From positions 432,042 to 496,041 of the forward strand of contig KE159636.1 of the NCBI GenBank assembly GCA_000403315.2: a stretch of 64,000 nucleotides of DNA, read 5' to 3'. The notes under the pieces are model-generated. The model was not told where the DNA came from, did not search any database, and worked only from the letters and a program-made list of their open reading frames with translations. Within the stretch, counting starts at the first letter, position 1. Every line of letters starts with the position of its first letter. The position numbers were made by a program, and so were the translations under genes. This document shows, in pieces, positions 44,616 to 52,985 of this stretch. This DNA comes from Lachnospiraceae bacterium A2. Its GTDB lineage: Bacteria > Bacillota > Clostridia > Lachnospirales > Lachnospiraceae.

Positions 44616-45031
44616 TCTTTTCCCTTCCTTTCCGCATTTGCTAAAGTGATAAGTTTCGGAGCAAGCATAGGAAACGGGTACCCATTTCCGTAAATCTGCC
44701 CATCCGCGCTATGGCTTGCCGGACAGATTTTGCTTGTTGGGAAGTTTCCCAAACCCTCTTGAAAATCCTCTCACTACCTACAACACCGCACAGGGCGTTT
44801 TTGACGAATATTTGAGAGAAATTTTTCAAAAAGTTTTCCTTGCTTCTTAATACGGGGGAGTTTCAGAAATGCCAAATATGAATAAAAAATAGCAGAGGTT
44901 TTTTGTAAGCTGAAATATGGTTTCAGAGTATGTCTATTCAGTTCTATCAGTTAACTAAAATACTTCCTATAATGTAAGGAATGATTTTCTGATTTTGGGG
45001 GTATACGGCATTGCTAAATCAAGTTCCCTAC
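44616..45031. other. Non-coding region between the recombination and cargo modules
   Basis: AT-rich, no supported gene. Contains a short palindrome around GGAAACGGGTACCCATTTCC (about 44668-44687). Confidence 0.5.
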
Positions 45032-45060
45032 TTGACAATAGTTATCAATCGTGCTATCAT
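45032..45060 (+). promoter_or_regulatory. Cargo operon promoter
   Basis: TTGACA (45032-45037), 17-bp spacer, TATCAT (45055-45060). Confidence 0.8.
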
Positions 45061-45065
45061 TCGTT

Positions 45066-45094
45066 TTGTGAATATTTATAGCGAATATTCACAA
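45066..45094 (+). promoter_or_regulatory. TetR-type operator
   Basis: Perfect 11-bp inverted repeat, TTGTGAATATT and AATATTCACAA separated by TATAGCG, directly after the -10 and 30 bp before the TetR gene. The position predicts autorepression. Confidence 0.82.
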
Positions 45095-45125
45095 ATACAA
45101 TTCAGAAGAAAGGAGAAGTGAATCT

Positions 45126-45716
45126 ATGCCGTCAAAGCCAGTCCTTTCGGACGCTGATAAAAAAGCAATCCGCAAAAAGCTGGAAGAACTATGCGAGGAA
45201 TGTTGGATAGCGCAAGGGTATAAAAAGACAAGCATTAAGAATCTATGCGATAAGGCAGTTATATCTATCGGTACTTTTTATACGCTCTACCCGACAAAGG
45301 AAGATTTATTCCTTGAAACAATCACAGACATACAAAGGAGGTTGACAGAAAAGATTATCGACATAAACAGGAACAGCCGGACGAAAGAGGGCTTTGCACA
45401 GTCCATGAAAAGGCTTTTCCGGGAATACGACAGCAAGCCGTTCCTCTACAATGTCAATACGCCGGATTTTCAGTCTTTTGTGACAAAGCTGCCGGAAGAA
45501 ACGATTAAGAAAATCAAGTTTGACAGTTTCGATTTTTTCAGACAGGTTATCCATGCCGCAGACCTCAATCTGAAAATGGAGGAAGCACAGGCATATGGAA
45601 TTTTGAGTGCGCTGCTGTCAACAATCAATGCAAAAGAAACGCTTTCCGTCACTTGTGATTATTTCGCTGTTTTTGATTTTATGGTGGATAGCCTTGTGGC
45701 AGATATTTTTGAGTAA
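45126..45716 (+). CDS. TetR/AcrR-family regulator of the ABC cargo operon
   Basis: 196 residues. N-terminal helix-turn-helix with KTSIKNLCDKAVISIGTFY and TLYPTKEDLFLETI; C-terminal ligand-binding helices. First gene of the operon and the likely reader of operator 45066-45094. GAAAGGAG precedes ATG 45126. Confidence 0.88.
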   Translation: MPSKPVLSDADKKAIRKKLEELCEECWIAQGYKKTSIKNLCDKAVISIGTFYTLYPTKEDLFLETITDIQRRLTEKIIDINRNSRTKEGFAQSMKRLFREYDSKPFLYNVNTPDFQSFVTKLPEETIKKIKFDSFDFFRQVIHAADLNLKMEEAQAYGILSALLSTINAKETLSVTCDYFAVFDFMVDSLVADIFE

Positions 45717-45727
45717 AGGAGATTTTT

Positions 45728-45958
45728 ATGACAGAATTTGAGTACAAAACGATAGTAATTGACAGCAAGGAAACAGAACATTCCGAAAAGTCGCTGTCTG
45801 ATAAGCTGAACCATTACGGTAAGGACGGTTGGGAACTGGTTACTTGTTTTTCTTATCCATGTATAGGCAGTTCCCAATATTCCCTTATCGGAATCGCACA
45901 GAAAGCGACTTTGATATTTAAAAGGCGGCTATGCTCCGAAAAGGGGGCGAGCGAATGA
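45728..45958 (+). CDS. DUF4177 family small protein
   Basis: 76 residues. YKTIVID, then LNHYGKDGWELVTCF and a final LIFKRR strand match the short DUF4177 beta-alpha-beta pattern. Function unknown. Between the TetR and ABC genes; its stop overlaps the ABC start as ATGA. Confidence 0.75.
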   Translation: MTEFEYKTIVIDSKETEHSEKSLSDKLNHYGKDGWELVTCFSYPCIGSSQYSLIGIAQKATLIFKRRLCSEKGASE

Positions 45959-46701
45959 CAAATGCGGTTGAAGTCCGGCATTTATCAAAATCCATAGAGG
46001 GCAACCCCATACTGAATGATATTTGCATGAATGTAAGGCAAGGGGAAGTATACGGATTTCTGGGCGCAAACGGCGCAGGAAAAACTTCGCTGATGAAAAC
46101 ACTGTACCATATCATTTTCCCCGATACAGGTACGGTATGTTTATTAGGCGAAACTATCAACAAGGGGAACAATCCCGTTTTCTCCCGTATCGGCAGCATT
46201 ATTGAAAGCCCTGTTTTTTACAGCCATTTAAGCGCATACGAGAACATGGAACTCCATTGCCGATACATGGGCGCAGGCTATGAAAACATCATGGAAACGC
46301 TGTCATTGTTGGGTATTGCAGAAACGGGCAATAAAGCCGTAGGGAAATTCTCTTTGGGAATGAAACAGCGGCTTGCGCTTGCAAGGGCAATGCTCACAAA
46401 GCCGGATTTGCTCATTTTAGACGAACCTATAAACGGCTTAGACCCACAGGGAATTATAGAAGTACGGGAGCTGCTGCTGCGAATCAACCATGAATACCAC
46501 ACAAGCATTTTAATATCCAGCCATATCCTTGACGAGCTGTCTAAAATTGCCGACACAATCGGAATTATTGACCACGGGGCTATGCTTGCGGAAGTATCTA
46601 TGAAAGAGCTTACGGCGAAAGAGATAGACCTTGAATCCTATTATTTAGGCTTATTGGGAGGAGGTGGGAAAAATGTGGAATCTTATCCGCATGGAAATTA
46701 A
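45955..46701 (+). CDS. ABC transporter ATPase (bacitracin/lantibiotic-export type)
   Basis: 248 residues from ATG 45955. Walker A GANGAGKTS, signature FSLGMKQRLALARAM, Walker B LLILDEPINGLD and His in LISSHILDEL. Resembles BcrA/NatA-type ATPases that protect against peptide antibiotics or export peptides. Its end overlaps the permease start by 29 bp. Confidence 0.9.
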   Translation: MTNAVEVRHLSKSIEGNPILNDICMNVRQGEVYGFLGANGAGKTSLMKTLYHIIFPDTGTVCLLGETINKGNNPVFSRIGSIIESPVFYSHLSAYENMELHCRYMGAGYENIMETLSLLGIAETGNKAVGKFSLGMKQRLALARAMLTKPDLLILDEPINGLDPQGIIEVRELLLRINHEYHTSILISSHILDELSKIADTIGIIDHGAMLAEVSMKELTAKEIDLESYYLGLLGGGGKNVESYPHGN

Positions 46702-47368
46702 GAAAGTACCGTTAAAGCCGCATATCGCCGGATTGTTAATCGCTAACTTTATCATTTTTCTGCTTTCCGCCTTTACGTCCAGCCTTTTAACTGCAAGCGG
46801 CAATATATCCACACTTCCGGGATTTGCCCCAGTCCAGTTAGATACGGTTACGTTAGCGGCAATGCTTGTAAGGGCTACTCTGATTGTATGGGAAGCGGTA
46901 CTGATTTCCGTATTTTTGATTGAAGAATACAGAAACAAGACAATCGGCTTGCTTTTCACTTACCCGATCAGCCGCACGAAACTGATTACGGCAAAACTCA
47001 TCTTGATATGCTGCATTAGTTTTACGTTCCATGTGCTGTCAAATATCTTCCAATATGCCACAATCTTTCTTGCGGCAAAATGTTTTGATTTTGTCACGTT
47101 CAGCTTTGGAAACATACTGGCACAGGCAGTTACAACAATATCCGCTATCCTGTTGGGGCTTCTCCCGCTGTATGTTGGAATGATAAAGAAGTCAACGATT
47201 GCAACCGTTGTTTCGTCTATTGTCATTGTTGCCATAGCGTCAAACTCACAGGGAAGTAGCGCAGGATTGATGTCAATCCCCGTTGCGGCAGTTATTTTCG
47301 GTATCATAGGCATCATTTTTTCAGCAGTCGCAATGAGAAAAATGATTTTATCAGATTTGAGCAATTAA
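46673..47368 (+). CDS. ABC-2 type permease
   Basis: 231 residues from ATG 46673 (GGAGGAGG 9 bp upstream). Six hydrophobic segments, short cytoplasmic N-terminus (MWNLIRMEIKKVPLKPH), matching BcrB-like permeases. Partner of the ATPase. Its TAA stop lies within the 8-bp target sequence duplicated by the IS that follows, so the gene is intact. Confidence 0.85.
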   Translation: MWNLIRMEIKKVPLKPHIAGLLIANFIIFLLSAFTSSLLTASGNISTLPGFAPVQLDTVTLAAMLVRATLIVWEAVLISVFLIEEYRNKTIGLLFTYPISRTKLITAKLILICCISFTFHVLSNIFQYATIFLAAKCFDFVTFSFGNILAQAVTTISAILLGLLPLYVGMIKKSTIATVVSSIVIVAIASNSQGSSAGLMSIPVAAVIFGIIGIIFSAVAMRKMILSDLSN

Positions 47369-47371
47369 AAG
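47364..47371 (+). repeat. 8-bp target duplication, left copy
   Basis: ATTAAAAG, repeated at 49251-49258 directly outside the other IS end. Confidence 0.88.
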
Positions 47372-47470
47372 GGTAGTGTAAAGTAGCCTATGAAAAACTG
47401 GAGTCAAAAAAATAGGCTCCATTAGAACTTTGATAATTGTAGATACGATAGATTTTGGCAGTGTCCGCCA

Positions 47471-47594
47471 CCCTTGACGGCACACCAAAACAATGCTCTG
47501 AACGTCTTACCGACGGCGAAGAACTCAAGAACAGATACCAGTTTCTCCGTCTGATTCACAGCATTGTAGCATTGTTTTGGCGTGCCATCAAGGG
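47471..47594 (-). other. Structured non-coding region at the 3' side of the transposase
   Basis: Arms 47471-47497 and 47568-47594 pair over 27 bp with two mismatches, enclosing about 70 nt that itself holds GACGGCGAAGAACT/AGTTTCTCCGTC. A ten-base motif, AAGAACAGAT, occurs inside the loop (47527-47536) and again next to the gene end (47641-47650). Confidence 0.7.
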
Positions 47595-47656
47595 CAGGTC
47601 CCTTCGGGATGGCTAGGTAATTACCTCTGGCTCGGAATCTAAGAACAGATGTGGGC

Positions 47657-49096
47657 TTAGCCCTGTTGCTGCTTTAAGAGTTCCTGTTGGCCCAGATAGA
47701 TCAGGAGCTGCCATTTGCCGGGCATATTCCCAGCGCCTTCCAGCAGTTCCACTTTATTCAGCGGTTCCCTGCCGCCGGATTTCTCATGAGGACGCAGGAA
47801 GTTATAGTAAGCGACCCAGAGAGAAACGCTGTGTATTGCACCGCCATCCGTACCGTAACCGCAGGTGACACGATAAGATTCCCTGAATGTACGGTTCAAG
47901 CGTTCGGTCACCTGTTTGAATGGCCGGAATTTTTTGGATACTTCGTCGTCATTGGTAAGGCCGATCACCTGCGTGATGAATACGTCCCAGCCTTTTTCAA
48001 TCTTGAACTGCTGGGCGGCAAGCGGATACGCGCTGTATCCGTCAGCAATGAATTTCAGGGTTCTGTCAGGGAATTCCTTAAATTTATCAAATGCCATGCG
48101 CATGGTAAGAATACAGGGGCCGACATCTCTTGAAGTTGAGACCTGATAGCCGAGGATGGAGCGAGTTACTTTGTCCATGATGAGCCAGACATATGCTTTT
48201 ATACCTTTGATTTTGATGTAGGTTTCATCAGCAGCAAGTTCGTTGGAAGGATTGTAGTCATAGGAATCTACAAAGGGACGGATGATGGCAGCGGCTGTTT
48301 TGGCATAATTGTTGACCATGGTATGTGAAATGTCAATACCATGGATTTCTTTAAGGGCCTGTACGGTCTGCCGGAGAGAGAGTTTTAAGTTTACCCGGTA
48401 GGTAAGGCACAGCCCCATGGTATAGGCGTTGTTTTTCTTATATCTAAAGGAGGTTGCCCACTTTGGGAGCTGGTTTAGTTCCATATCAAAAAAGTTTACA
48501 GAAAACTCGCGGTAAAGATAACGTGGTTTATATTTCCAGTATTCGGATTGCGGAAGCCCTTTAGGAAGCTTTGTGAGATTCCGCCGGTAGTAAGGACAGC
48601 TGTCGTTGACACACTTATGGATACGGAAATGTTTCCGGTCTTTGACAGGCTGGAGGGCATGCCCGCAATAAGGGCACTGTAGTTTTAACGGGGATGTTAC
48701 TTTTTCACCGTTGACAAAGGTTTGCCCGCAGATCTTGCACTTAAACTGTCCACGGCCGCCAGAGTTGTCATAGATATAGTCATGAGGGGCGCCGCAGAGA
48801 GGGCAGGCGGTATCTGTCGGAACGTTACGGGGTTTGCCTTTCTGGGGTTTGACAGGTTTTACGGCTTTGCCATAGCGGAGGAGGTAGTATCCGTTCCAGG
48901 GTTGCCAGTCCTGTTTGATGAATGGTTTGATGACAGGAAGTTTATCCGTGAGGAACTTTTGGTATTTAGGGCTGTGGAGTTCATCGTGAGCCCACTGCTT
49001 AAGAGGAATGTATCTGCAAATAAAAAGAATGAGCCAGCAAATTTGCTGATATTGTTCTTGAATGATTTTAAGTAAATATAGTATAATGTTATCCAT
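47657..49096 (-). CDS. DDE transposase with N-terminal zinc ribbon
   Basis: 479 residues from ATG at 49096. Two zinc-ribbon units at about residues 95-175 (CPLCGAPH..CKICG and CPYCGH..C..CPYY). The catalytic core has Asp in LAADETYIKIKG (about residue 277), Asp in FIADGYSAY and Glu in VTERLNRTFRES. Longer than classic IS6 transposases because of the zinc region. Reads against the cargo operon. Confidence 0.85.
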   Translation of the reverse strand: MDNIILYLLKIIQEQYQQICWLILFICRYIPLKQWAHDELHSPKYQKFLTDKLPVIKPFIKQDWQPWNGYYLLRYGKAVKPVKPQKGKPRNVPTDTACPLCGAPHDYIYDNSGGRGQFKCKICGQTFVNGEKVTSPLKLQCPYCGHALQPVKDRKHFRIHKCVNDSCPYYRRNLTKLPKGLPQSEYWKYKPRYLYREFSVNFFDMELNQLPKWATSFRYKKNNAYTMGLCLTYRVNLKLSLRQTVQALKEIHGIDISHTMVNNYAKTAAAIIRPFVDSYDYNPSNELAADETYIKIKGIKAYVWLIMDKVTRSILGYQVSTSRDVGPCILTMRMAFDKFKEFPDRTLKFIADGYSAYPLAAQQFKIEKGWDVFITQVIGLTNDDEVSKKFRPFKQVTERLNRTFRESYRVTCGYGTDGGAIHSVSLWVAYYNFLRPHEKSGGREPLNKVELLEGAGNMPGKWQLLIYLGQQELLKQQQG

Positions 49097-49250
49097 AAAG
49101 CAATGATTTACCTTTCGTATTTTGTTGAGTGTGGTGCTTACATTATACACGAAAATAGGGGATCATTGCTTTTTTAGTTGTAAAAAGCTAAAAATTCCCT
49201 GAAAACATGAGGTTTTTAAGAAAAATAGGATTGTAATACTTTACAATACC

Positions 49251-49258
49251 ATTAAAAG
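49251..49258 (+). repeat. 8-bp target duplication, right copy
   Basis: ATTAAAAG, matching 47364-47371. Confidence 0.88.
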
Positions 49259-49273
49259 AAAGGGGGCGATAAT

Positions 49274-49498
49274 ATGAATTTTCCAATTCCCGATTTTGTA
49301 CCCGTTCCAAGTGCGGAAATCATGCAGACCATTTCAATCGTATCATTGATTGTTGGTATCTGCCTTGTGGGCGTGGGATTGATTTTCCTGTTTCTGAACA
49401 AGAGAAAAGGGAAAGAAAAGAAAGCCACAGCCCTATGGATTGTCATAGGCGTTGGCGTGTTGCTTATTGTAAATCACGGCATACAGTTATTGTTTTAA
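49274..49498 (+). CDS. 74-residue two-span membrane protein
   Basis: Two hydrophobic helices (IVSLIVGICLVGVGLIFLFL and ALWIVIGVGVLLIVNHGI) joined by a basic loop. ATG 49274 follows AAAGGGGGCG. It was the next gene of the ABC operon before the IS inserted. Function unknown, possibly a transporter accessory or immunity peptide. Confidence 0.65.
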   Translation: MNFPIPDFVPVPSAEIMQTISIVSLIVGICLVGVGLIFLFLNKRKGKEKKATALWIVIGVGVLLIVNHGIQLLF

Positions 49499-49509
49499 AG
49501 GAGGACAAA

Positions 49510-49755
49510 ATGATTAAAGAAGTAAATCGGGCTTGCGAAAAGTTGAATGGTAGATTGGGGATTTCCGTAGAACTTCCCAACCCGAAAAAGAAAGCGTTAA
49601 AAACGGCTGCGGCTTGTAACTTAGTTGTCGGTGCTGGTCTAGTGGCGGCAGGAATCCTTTTCCCGTCAAAATCTTGTGCGTTGTTGGGCGGCATCAGCGT
49701 TATCAGCAGCGTTGTACTGCGAAAAGAAAGCAAGCATAAGAACCATGAATCATGA
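49510..49755 (+). CDS. 81-residue membrane protein
   Basis: ATG 49510 follows AAAGGAGGAC, 11 bp after the previous stop. Amphipathic N-terminus, then a helical pair (ACNLVVGAGLVAAGILF and ALLGGISVISSVVL) and a basic tail. Overlaps the Cys-rich gene. Function unknown. Confidence 0.6.
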   Translation: MIKEVNRACEKLNGRLGISVELPNPKKKALKTAAACNLVVGAGLVAAGILFPSKSCALLGGISVISSVVLRKESKHKNHES

Positions 49756-49948
49756 CGGGAACGAGCAATTCAAATGGTTATTATGCCCTGTTTGCGGAAG
49801 CAAGACACGCATTAAAATGCGGTCAGACACAGAGCTTCGGAATTTCCCGCTGTTCTGCCCCAAATGTAAGCAGGAAATTTTAATCAATGTAACACAATTT
49901 CATATTTCGGTTATCAAAGAGCCGGACGCACAGACGCAGAGCCGATAA
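49745..49948 (+). CDS. Cysteine-rich KTR domain protein
   Basis: 67 residues with two zinc-knuckle pairs, WLLCPVCGSKTRIKMR and PLFCPKCKQEILINV. The K-T-R motif follows the first pair, as in the small family common in conjugative transposons of Firmicutes. Probably binds zinc. Overlaps the previous gene by 11 bp. Confidence 0.8.
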   Translation: MNHDGNEQFKWLLCPVCGSKTRIKMRSDTELRNFPLFCPKCKQEILINVTQFHISVIKEPDAQTQSR

Positions 49949-49985
49949 CACGCAGATTTGAACTGCTGTTATCGGCTCCTTTTTT
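49939..49985 (+). terminator. Cargo operon terminator
   Basis: Perfect 12-pair stem GAGCCGATAACA/TGTTATCGGCTC (49939-49950 with 49967-49978) and T-run; the left arm overlaps the end of the KTR gene. Confidence 0.88.
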
Positions 49986-50091
49986 GATAATTCAATCCAA
50001 TCTGCTGAATGACGACAAAGAAAAAACTGTTGTTCAGCAGAGAGCTTTTTACACGTTCCTTTTGACGCGATGTCTAAAAAGAGGTACCGCC

Positions 50092-50202
50092 ATGAAGCAT
50101 AAATCATATCGACAAAATCCAACAATCATTGACCTGTCAAAAAAATCCAAGCCATTAACGAGGATTATTGCGCCTATGAGCATGAATACACATATCATTT
50201 AG
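50092..50202 (+). CDS. Possible 36-residue peptide
   Basis: ATG 50092 follows AAAGAGG. Basic, no motif. It may be a remnant or spurious; listed because it fills an otherwise empty 320-bp gap. Confidence 0.25.
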   Translation: MKHKSYRQNPTIIDLSKKSKPLTRIIAPMSMNTHII

Positions 50203-50304
50203 TATGTCTTAATAACTCATATTACTCAAGAACCTATGCGGATATATTCTGCATGGGTTCTTGTTGTAATAGCCCCCTACTGGGAAGAAAGGGGGTGAGA
50301 GAAA

Positions 50305-50763
50305 ATGAGATATTCTGAACAGTTCATGGAGCATATTGAATATGCTTTCCATGCGTTCTGCAAGGTTGTCCTGCGCCATGAAGCAATCAACGCATGGAGG
50401 GATTTGAAGCGGAAAATGGAACGGGAAATATCCCTTGACTATCTGATGTCAGAACGATATTTTGAACCGTCTGCTATGGACAGCTACTTTGAAAAGCAGG
50501 ACAAGCCGACCGTATTTCTTGTGTTGGGAAAGGAAGTTATCGTTGATGATGAACGGTTAGCGACGACATTAGCAAAGTTGCCGGAGTTAAGGCAAGAAGT
50601 TTTGTTGCTATATTACTTCATCGGTTATCGTGATGAAGCAATCGGCAGACTGTATGGGCGTTGTAGAAGTACGATAAATCACAGAAGAAATGTCGCGCTG
50701 AAACAGTTGCGGAAAGAATGGGAGAGATTGGAACATGAGGAACAAAAAGCTGATACCTTTTGA
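50305..50763 (+). CDS. Sigma-70-like factor of conjugative elements (first copy)
   Basis: 152 residues. Shares its N-terminal pattern (EHIEYAFHAFCKVVLRHEAINAWRD) with 63339-63782. The C-terminal region-4-like helix-turn-helix is LPELRQEVLLLYYFIGYRD with IGRLYGRCRSTINHRRN. Similar to the ORF7 sigma of Tn916. Overlaps the next gene by 29 bp and probably activates transfer genes. Confidence 0.83.
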   Translation: MRYSEQFMEHIEYAFHAFCKVVLRHEAINAWRDLKRKMEREISLDYLMSERYFEPSAMDSYFEKQDKPTVFLVLGKEVIVDDERLATTLAKLPELRQEVLLLYYFIGYRDEAIGRLYGRCRSTINHRRNVALKQLRKEWERLEHEEQKADTF

Positions 50764-50938
50764 AGTAATCGAAAAAGCCGTTGCCGGAGAGCCGGAAGCG
50801 GTAGACGCAGTATTGCAGCACTACACCGCACACATCAAATACCTGTCTATGTATAAGGGGCATATCAATGACGACACACAGGACAGATTAAAGGCAAAAC
50901 TGGTTGAAGCCATATTGAAATTCCGCTTCGACCGATAG
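50735..50938 (+). CDS. Small helix-turn-helix conjugative-element regulator (first copy)
   Basis: 67 residues. Family pattern IPFEVIEKAVAGEPEAVDAV, then LQHY and KAKLVEAILKFRFDR as in Tn916 ORF8-type proteins. Always follows the sigma-like gene. Paralogue at 63769-63969. Confidence 0.82.
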   Translation: MRNKKLIPFEVIEKAVAGEPEAVDAVLQHYTAHIKYLSMYKGHINDDTQDRLKAKLVEAILKFRFDR

Positions 50939-50955
50939 GAAGTAGCAAAGACGTG

Positions 50956-51003
50956 AAAAGCTGTCAAGGGTAAACTTCGCGCTACGCGCCCTTGACAGCT
51001 TTT
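50956..51003. terminator. Terminator after the first sigma/HTH pair
   Basis: Perfect 15-bp arms AAAAGCTGTCAAGGG/CCCTTGACAGCTTTT (50956-50970 with 50989-51003), able to act in both directions. Confidence 0.85.
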
Positions 51004-51371
51004 CCCGCCTTTGCTAATGGGCAGTCAAGAGGACGAAATCAGTAGACTGCTTTCGCCCTCAATCCAGTATGGAATGATTGTTACACGATAGAGGGTGTTT
51101 CTCGCTTGATTTAAGCGCATTACAGCGGCGATAAGGACAAGGGTAAGGGTTTTATACTCCTACCCTTAAAAACGGTGTTCTATTGCGTAACATAGTAAAC
51201 AATATTTCTTTGTACTGCCGTTTCCGTTCCATTCTTTTCCATTATTGCAGCTCCGTCACTATATTGTGCTTCAAAGGAAAGGGGTTAGGGGAAAGGATAG
51301 GAAAGGAATAGATATTTGATTAAGTCTGTATTTGGTTTTTCTTTAGTTAGTTATATCTTTATTTAATTGCG

Positions 51372-51453
51372 TTGGATTTTCCGATGTCGGATAACCCGGT
51401 GTCGGAAAATCCAATATCGGATAATCCAACACCGGGAGTTGTTACGGTGTTCA
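51372..51453 (+). pseudogene. Remnant of a replication-initiator repeat domain
   Basis: One frame reads DFPMSDNPVSENPISDNPTP, the Ser-Asp/Glu-Asn-Pro repeat typical of the linker of helix-turn-helix initiators such as that at 54447. No start or flanking domain is left. Confidence 0.5.
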
Positions 51454-51823
51454 AAATCCGTCTAATCCAATCGCTTTATAAAACTAATGCTTTCTTGGGT
51501 AGGTATGTTACGCAGTAGAGGTTAAAAAGTCCTTGATTTATGCGGCTTTCAGAGCATGGAAAACACTTAGACGATATTTTATATCCCTACCATCAAAAAC
51601 AGCGTTCTATTGCGTAACAAAAAGCAGAGAACCGACCACTAATGAAAGTGATGTGTTCTCTGCTCTTGCTTGCACCCTGTTTGTCAGCGTTGATGATAAG
51701 TTAGTTTCTATACTTCCTTATCACCGTAAAGCGAAGGTTTTCCGGGGTTTTCTTATACCCAAACAAGCTGATATAGTTTGACCTGATTTGACACAACGAG
51801 AGCCATTTTCACCCAATTTTTAA

Positions 51824-51894
51824 TGGTTAAAAATAGGACAACCGGCAAAAATGGAGGTAAAAAACGGGCTTAGTGGTTAAAAAATAGGACAACC
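51824..51894 (+). repeat. Pair of 20-21-bp direct repeats
   Basis: TGGTTAAAAATAGGACAACC (51824-51843) and the same with one extra A (51874-51894), 50 bp apart. Iteron-like in size and spacing, upstream of parA. Confidence 0.65.
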
Positions 51895-52015
51895 ACAGCC
51901 CTGATTTCGGGGTATTTCAGAGGCGATTTTTACTCCCTCTCACCCCTCAATTTATACGAGAACAGTTTGGCGTAGTTTGACCGAATTTGAATAATTGAAT
52001 ATGATTTTAATGCAG

Positions 52016-52045
52016 GCACTCAGTATTTTTTGCTGGGTGCTTTTT
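52016..52045 (+). terminator. Terminator
   Basis: Stem GCACTCAG/CTGGGTGC (52016-52023 with 52033-52040) and T-run. Confidence 0.7.
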
Positions 52046-52074
52046 GCGTTTCCGGGGAACTGTATTCCGGGATC

Positions 52075-52119
52075 AGAAAAAGCCGTCACTTTTCAATTTA
52101 TGAAGTGGCGGCTTTTTCT
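52075..52119. terminator. Strong hairpin before parA
   Basis: Arms AGAAAAAGCCGTCACTT and AAGTGGCGGCTTTTTCT (17 bp, one G-U) flank an 11-nt loop; can terminate in both directions. Confidence 0.8.
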
Positions 52120-52163
52120 ATTTCCAGAAGCAACCACAACGAATTAGAAACGAGGTGATTATC

Positions 52164-52985
52164 TTGAACACGCAAATCATCGCCATCGCCAACCAAAAGG
52201 GAGGTGTGGGCAAGACCACAACCTGTGCCAACTTAGGGATTGGACTGGCACAGGCCGGAAAGAAAGTGCTTCTCATTGACGGGGACCCGCAAGGGAGCCT
52301 GACCATCAGCCTGGGCAATCCCCAGCCGGATAAGCTGCCCTTTACCCTCTCTGACGCAATGGGCCGTATCCTGACCGATCAGCCGGTCCGCCCCGGCGAG
52401 GGGATTCTGCGCCACCCGGAGGGCGTGGACCTGATGCCGGCGGATATTCAGCTGTCCGGCATGGAGGTGTCGCTGGTAAACGCTATGAGCCGGGAAACGA
52501 TTCTGCGGCAATATCTGGACAGTGTAAAGGGGCAGTATTCCCATATCCTCATAGACTGCCAGCCCTCCCTGGGTATGCTCACCGTCAACGCGCTGGCCGC
52601 CGCCAACCGGATCATAATCCCCGTCCAGGCGGAGTATCTGCCCGCCAAAGGGCTGGAACAGCTGCTCTCTACGGTAGCCAAAGTCAAGCGGCAGATCAAC
52701 CTGAAACTGCAAATAGACGGTATCCTGCTGACGATGGTGGACAACCGCACCAACTTTGCCAAAGAGATTGCCGCCCTGCTGCGGGAAACTTACGGCAGCA
52801 AAATCAAGGTATTCGGCACAGAGAATCCCCATTCTGTCCGGGCAAAGGAAACCAGCGCGGAGGGCAGGAGCATTTTCGCCCATGACCCAGGCGGCAAAGT
52901 AGCCGAAGGCTACGCAAATCTGACCAAGGAGGTGTTGAAACTTGAAAAGCAGCGCGAAAAAAGTAGAGCTGGCATCGGTCGATGA
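52164..52985 (+). CDS. parA: ParA-family ATPase
   Basis: 273 residues from TTG 52164 (AGGTGAT upstream; GTG 52155 is an alternative). Deviant Walker A KGGVGKTTT, switch Asp in LLIDGDPQGSLT, and ILIDCQPSLGMLT (Walker B). Partition ATPase that keeps the element in daughter cells during its circular phase. The parB start lies inside its end. Confidence 0.93.
   Translation: MNTQIIAIANQKGGVGKTTTCANLGIGLAQAGKKVLLIDGDPQGSLTISLGNPQPDKLPFTLSDAMGRILTDQPVRPGEGILRHPEGVDLMPADIQLSGMEVSLVNAMSRETILRQYLDSVKGQYSHILIDCQPSLGMLTVNALAAANRIIIPVQAEYLPAKGLEQLLSTVAKVKRQINLKLQIDGILLTMVDNRTNFAKEIAALLRETYGSKIKVFGTENPHSVRAKETSAEGRSIFAHDPGGKVAEGYANLTKEVLKLEKQREKSRAGIGR

Larger units (their letters stand above)
47372..49250 (-). 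mobile_element. Insertion sequence, IS6-like by ends and duplication size
   Basis: 1,879 bp. Ends are GGTAGTGTAAAGTA (47372-47385) and the complement of GGTATTGTAAAGTA (49237-49250), 13 of 14 identical, flanked by an exact 8-bp duplication. A GG terminus and 8-bp duplication fit IS6-like elements. Without the IS, the permease stop would be followed at once by the AAAGGGGG ribosome site of the 74-residue gene. Confidence 0.88.
51004..52015. other. Repeat-rich region without intact genes
   Basis: About 1 kb with no gene I can support. Holds degenerate direct repeats (51154-51192 and 51581-51619, sharing GTTCTATTGCGTAACA), an inverted copy of the core (51506-51521), and a decayed coding remnant at 51372-51453. 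Could be an old replication or transfer origin. Confidence 0.6.

Noticed and set aside
51533..51781. 82-residue frame in the repeat-rich region
   Set aside because: It runs across degenerate direct repeats, lacks a good ribosome site and matches nothing; treated as non-coding.
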